64,000 bases of DNA from Moniliella sp. 'wahieum' (lineage: Eukaryota > Basidiomycota > Moniliellomycetes > Moniliellales > Moniliellaceae): contig RSEE01000004.1 in the NCBI GenBank assembly GCA_003971905.1, positions 248,001 to 312,000 on the forward strand, given 5' to 3'. The notes below the pieces were generated by a model. The model ran no database searches, was not told the DNA's origin, and saw only the letters and a program-made list of their open reading frames with translations. Shown piece after piece: positions 60,284 to 64,000 of the stretch (positions are counted from its first letter, which is position 1; every line of letters begins with the position of its first letter). The translations under genes were made by a program, and so were the position numbers.

Positions 60284-61262
60284 TCACATCATTTCCGCCA
60301 TCGGTGGTGCTTGGCGCCCATAAGAGAGTTGAAGCAGGTTGGCCAACTGGAGGAGACAGGCCACATTGGTAGGATTGAACGTGGTTCGGTCAAAACCTGC
60401 AAGGCCCAGGTCCCCAACGGTTGAGGATGGGGGATGGCAGACTGCATCCAATCGGTGATCATAGTTCGTTTGGTGTCTAGAGCGGAGGAGACCGGCACTG
60501 TTATAGTAGCAGGTGCCGGCACGCTACCCGACTTGATCAAGGCCGTTAGATTGGCCAGTACACTGGTCGTATCCTGTGAAGTAATAGAAGCAGGAGGTAC
60601 AGTTGGGGCTGAGAAAGCTGGAGATGACAAAGGTGCCGTCCCCGGACGAACATACGAGGACGCTCTCAGCATGGGAGGAGTGTCTGGAGGAGGCATGCCA
60701 TTCGCTTTGACTAACAGCGCAGCCACGGTGACCGGCAACTAAAGCAGAGCGAGGCAGTTGATGCTGGCACCAACACTGGTTCAACAGGCGCATTTCCCTC
60801 GAAACAGAATATTGCACAAGGGGGGTGCTTCTCCCCTGGTTATTCGCGCTATCCATCACTGTTTGTTTTATCTCCACCGTCCCGATGGCGCGAACATGTC
60901 TGTGCTTTCTCCCAGATCTCCAGCACCTTGATTTTATCCTGGGTGAAGAAGAAGCAAATATTAATTCAAAGTAGGGTGCAGGGGACATTGGAAGGAAAGG
61001 AATGAGATGGGGGCACATACGTGTTTCGCAGGCGGAAGGTGCCGGAGAGTGGCACCCACAACTTTGACAAAACTACCTCGAAGCGCTGAATCCAGGCATG
61101 AGCTAAAGCAGGAGGGATGCCCTGTAGGGGGGGGGCCCATCCTGTAAGTTGGAGGCTTGGCGCGAAACAGCGTCGAATTAGTAGGCAAAAGCCACAGACA
61201 GTCGCTCGTAGTTTGTTTCTGTCGAGCTGTGGGCCAACGAGGGCTGCGGTGAGCTCGTCAGA
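60284..61262 (-). CDS. CTD-interacting (CID) domain protein, Nrd1/Seb1/SCAF-like, 5' part missing or displaced
   Basis: On the minus strand FDAVSRQASNLQDG (about 61170) corresponds to the CID core (family form YVIDSIVRQAR), followed by WIQRFEVVLSKLWVPLSGTF, an 82-nt intron (60939-61020), then DKIKVLEIWEKAQTC, the family's DKxKxxRVLxxWEKxxxF block. The C-terminal part is Pro/Ser/Thr-rich (60740-60290, MLRASSYVRPGTAPLSSPAF) and ends near MAEMM, TGA 60284-60286. CID proteins bind the phosphorylated tail of RNA polymerase II and act in termination and RNA processing. The first half of the CID should lie upstream but is interrupted by repeat B at 61270. A possible first exon is at 62234-62110 (MSMEDKLTQVAKLA). 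Several frame changes. Confidence 0.6.
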
Positions 61263-61269
61263 CCGCTCG

Positions 61270-61905
61270 TAGTGTCACGGGCTGCGGCGGACACGAGATG
61301 GTCCGACCGAAGCTAAGGCCCGCCTGCTCCGCACATGCCCAGTAGAGCGTGCTCCGCAGGTCAACCAAGTGTGATGATGGTTGGCTAAATTAAGTATCGT
61401 GGCCGAAGGGCCACGCTCCGCGCGACAATAGTCGCCCCCCGCCCAAATCCAAGGCGGCCGGCCTAAGTAAGGCCACCGAGCTTCCAGTGCCGTGGCGACG
61501 TCTGTCGCCTCGTCCCCGTTTCCTTTTCCTTTCTCGGTCGCGCCTGCGGCGACCAACCCCGCTTTTGACATGTCTTCCTTTCTATACACCCCCTCTTGTA
61601 TCCGTTTCCCTTTTGATCCTGCCTGTACCCCTGGTTGATGGGGATCTTTTCCCCCACCTTCCATTCTCGTCATTCTCGTCATCATCTCGTCCTTTCCCGC
61701 CTATCCTGTCCGACTCCTGCCCGTTTTCCAGCCAATTGATCCAGTACAGGCAGCTCCTCTTGTTAGCGTCCGACATCTCCTCCGACCTCGTCCTCCAGCC
61801 CTTCGTCAGTCCAATCGCGCGAGCCCCCTTTGGTCGCGGCGATTCCCAGTCTCAGTTGAGGCAGTGTTTGTCCCCCTCTGCCTCCTCCCGTCCCTAAGTC
61901 CCGGA
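61270..61905 (-). repeat. Repeat B, copy 2 (about 630 bp)
   Basis: It is the inverted counterpart of 28860-29480, with shared landmarks in the same order, including GGGGGAAAAGATCCCC, AACCAGGGGTACAGGCAGG, GGGGGTGTATAGAAAGGA and CTACTGGGCATGTGCGGAGC. It is more GC-rich than copy 1. Open frames on the minus strand up to 136 residues show no domain I recognise. Confidence 0.75.
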
Positions 61906-62657
61906 GGCTTCAGACACGTTACTACGGCCCAAGCCGGTGCAGACGCAGCCTTGCCACACGTCAGCCGCCCCACCAAAGGCCTCTCCTCGTCCCTAGCTCC
62001 GCTCGGACGCACCAACCAGCCTAAGCCCGAAACTACCGTGAGTCGACCTACCGCCACCTAAGGGATTGTACCCCAAAACCCCAGGGCGGGCCCCCTGGCG
62101 GCGCCCGCCCATGACACGTAGCAGGCTACACTCAGCTCCTTGGCACGCTCTGCCGTACTGACAGAGAACTTGTTGTTCATTGCCGTCTCCTAGGCCAATT
62201 TGGCCACCTGTGTAAGCTTATCCTCCATCGACATGTCTACACGTCCAGAGTTGCAAGCCTCGATGCGGTCACCGAGTGGTTGCACTATAATTTAGGTTGG
62301 CATGCGAAAGAACCCCAGTGCAAAGCCTGCACAGTATAGGTTGCTAACCCCACCTGGGCCACATTCTGAATGGCGGAATTGGGCTACAGAGTCACGTGAC
62401 CGCAATTGCGGCGCCGAAGCTGACGCAGACCGCGGGGTGGTGGGCTACTGGTTTGGGATTGGCGGCTTGCATGTCTTGGCAGGGCGGCTACACGGTCTTG
62501 GCATTTCTGGTTTACCGGGTTTACCTGCCGTGACACACCCCACCGTCCGTTACTAACTTGGCGTGGTTGATGTCGGGACGATGGCCATGTCTTCGCCACC
62601 ACCTCTATCACCTCCACCCTCATCGCCTCCGCCAGCGTAACAGCTGTAAGGAGAGGC
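61906..62657. other. Region beyond repeat B, possibly with the displaced 5' exon of the CID gene
   Basis: On the minus strand an ATG at 62234 gives MSMEDKLTQVAKLA, a stop, then ETAMNNKFSVSTAERAKEL, resembling the helical start of a CID protein. Otherwise no gene is recognised. The evidence is weak. Confidence 0.3.
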
Positions 62658-63235
62658 ATGCACATTCTCCTTGTCCTTTGCTCCTGGCTGTTCACGTGCA
62701 GTTCGCGCTCGCCCTGCCCCATCTTGCACGCGCTGGCAGTGGTGGCAGCTCTGACGACGGCTCCTGTGCCACCGCCTGGTCCGACGTGGGCTTGATTGCC
62801 CCCGGTGCCCTCAGTCCTGGCACATGCGCTTGCTAGTATGTTGCTATTCATCGATAACCCCTCTCCCAGTACTGCTACTGACACGGCTGTTGCAGCTTTG
62901 ACCAGGTGACGGCATATTGCTGTCAGTACCTTGGAGGGCAGGAACAAACATCAACCTTTATCCGGGACAATACTACATTAACCTACACAACCTGCTCTCC
63001 ATCGGGATCGTTTAAGGACATGCTGGCCTGCTTCAACACAGCTACGGCTCAGCATTGTGGGGACTCCAACCCTGTATTCCCTACGGGACTGTGTAACTCG
63101 ACTAATTCAGTCACGACCACCCCCAATCCTCTCTCAGTACTTCAGCATCCCATCCTCTCCTTTTGCATGAAGCTTTCGTCCGAAGGAGGGATGCATGTGC
63201 ATTGCTTCTGGGTCTCCTCATTTCGCTTGGTCTAA
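62658..63235 (+). CDS. Possible small secreted cysteine-rich protein
   Basis: ATG at 62658 opens a hydrophobic start, MHILLVLCSWLFTC, but in a different frame from the cysteine-containing continuation (DDGSCATAWSDVG, GTCAC). A possible intron (62836-62905, GTATGT to CCAG) precedes YCCQYLGGQEQTSTFIRDNT, TTCSPSGSFKDMLACFNTAT, AQHCGDSN and TGLCNST. The Cys spacing and NxT sites suggest an extracellular protein. The direct splice would create a stop, so the model is unsound as it stands. I do not recognise a family. Confidence 0.3.
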
Positions 63236-64000
63236 GTTGGTTCTGGTGAATTCACTAGTATTTATCCCATTGAACCTAATTACTATTACCTTATCCAGCC
63301 TCAATAACACCTTACCCTGCTGGCATTTGTATCCTCTTTGTCTATTACATCCATTCTTGACTTCTACATCTTGCTTGGTACTCCCAGAGCTCAGATGTGA
63401 ACCAGGATAGGAGCTTCCTGTATACCATACTTAAGTCAGGCCTAAGCAAGGTAGGCCAGTGGCAGGCCCAGACTCAAATCCAGTTCAAGGCGGTTTGATG
63501 GCATGATCGGCTCAACAGCCTGAGAAGGGCGCAAGAGAGAGACACTTTCAATATTCATCCTCATTGAGCAAGGCCAAAGGGGGAAAACAGGAAGAGCGAG
63601 ATACGAATTCGAAGTGGAGATCAAGTTGCGAAATACCAATATTTGCTTGGCGCATCATGCACGCATCATTGCGACATGTTGGCGCGGTTCAACTCGTCAC
63701 GTTTACTTTCGCACATCCGCAGATAATGTCTCTCTTTCTCGCGTCTTCTCCGGTCACGGGCTCAAATTTCTCCCCCAGCTGCCAGGATCACTCGCAACAT
63801 GTCTATCGCAGGTCATCGAGTATACGTTGAGGGTAAGATGATGATTGAAGTGGGCGAAAATGCTCCAAGGATGATTGCGACCGCACGTTTTCCATGCGGG
63901 CATTGAATGGCAACCTGGAACAGAGGAACATTGACAACGCATTGCGCCACTTGGAGGACATTATGCTATAGGTATACAGTTCCGATGGGCCTCCTTCCGA
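63236..64000. other. Right-hand end, possible 3' exon of an unidentified gene
   Basis: On the plus strand, coding-like segments FSGHGLKFLPQLPGSLATCL (about 63750-63800) and ALNGNLEQRNIDNALRHLED, ending IML and TAG at 63969-63971, may belong to one spliced gene, with GTAAGA at 63832 as a candidate donor. No family recognised. The 63236-63550 part shows nothing. Confidence 0.3.

Overview
The window looks like nuclear DNA of a fungus, most likely a basidiomycete; the phylum is an inference. Introns are very short (45-107 nt, GT..AG, with CTAAC or CTAAT a little upstream of the acceptor). Genes are compact and moderately GC-rich. The gene set is fungal: a PMR1 Golgi Ca2+-ATPase, an ACU/Na,K-type P-ATPase, an Mtr-type amino-acid permease, a LIM-RhoGAP of the Lrg1/Rga type, a C2H2 regulator with a fungal transcription-factor domain, and the 9.5 kDa subunit of complex I. 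Many genes, including essential ones, change reading frame at single-base homopolymer gaps. I read most of these as consensus indel errors in a draft assembly rather than true pseudogenes, so spans below run across the breaks.

Layout. 1-680: 3' end of a PMR1-type Ca2+-ATPase. 2151-6682 (-): a large NRPS-like adenylation/carrier/membrane/hexapeptide-repeat protein. 8534-14071: a housekeeping block with mitoribosomal mL46, then RPS5 and RPS28 diverging from one short promoter, then a NUDCD1-like CS-domain protein. 14996-17960: a decayed Ty1/Copia fossil. 19450-21122: mitoribosomal uL2m. 21123-26953: a spacer with repeats and palindromic micro-arrays. 26954-32495: amino-acid permease, ORC4 and an intron-bearing tRNA-Glu(CUC). 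32496-37278: a second spacer. 37279-40781: ACU/Na,K-type ATPase. 42830-46002: C2H2 transcription factor. 46683-57489: two unrecognised paralogues facing each other, enclosing an ArfGAP and a LIM-RhoGAP. 58089-59983: divergent ATP4 (ATP synthase subunit b) and complex I 9.5 kDa genes. 60284-61262: part of a CID-domain gene abutting a dispersed repeat. The remainder holds weak candidates.

The least ordinary things are the inverted paralogue pair, whose first ~600 bp (intron and poly-C tract included) is nearly identical while the rest has diverged; the NRPS-like membrane enzyme; three dispersed repeat families, one with a copy inside the ATP4/complex I spacer; and spacers dense in short self-complementary words (AAGCTT, ATGCAT, ACTAGT, ATCGAT, AGGCCT) in irregular arrays. 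Functionally the window is mostly housekeeping: cytosolic and mitochondrial translation, respiration, ion and amino-acid transport, replication licensing, and Arf/Rho signalling.
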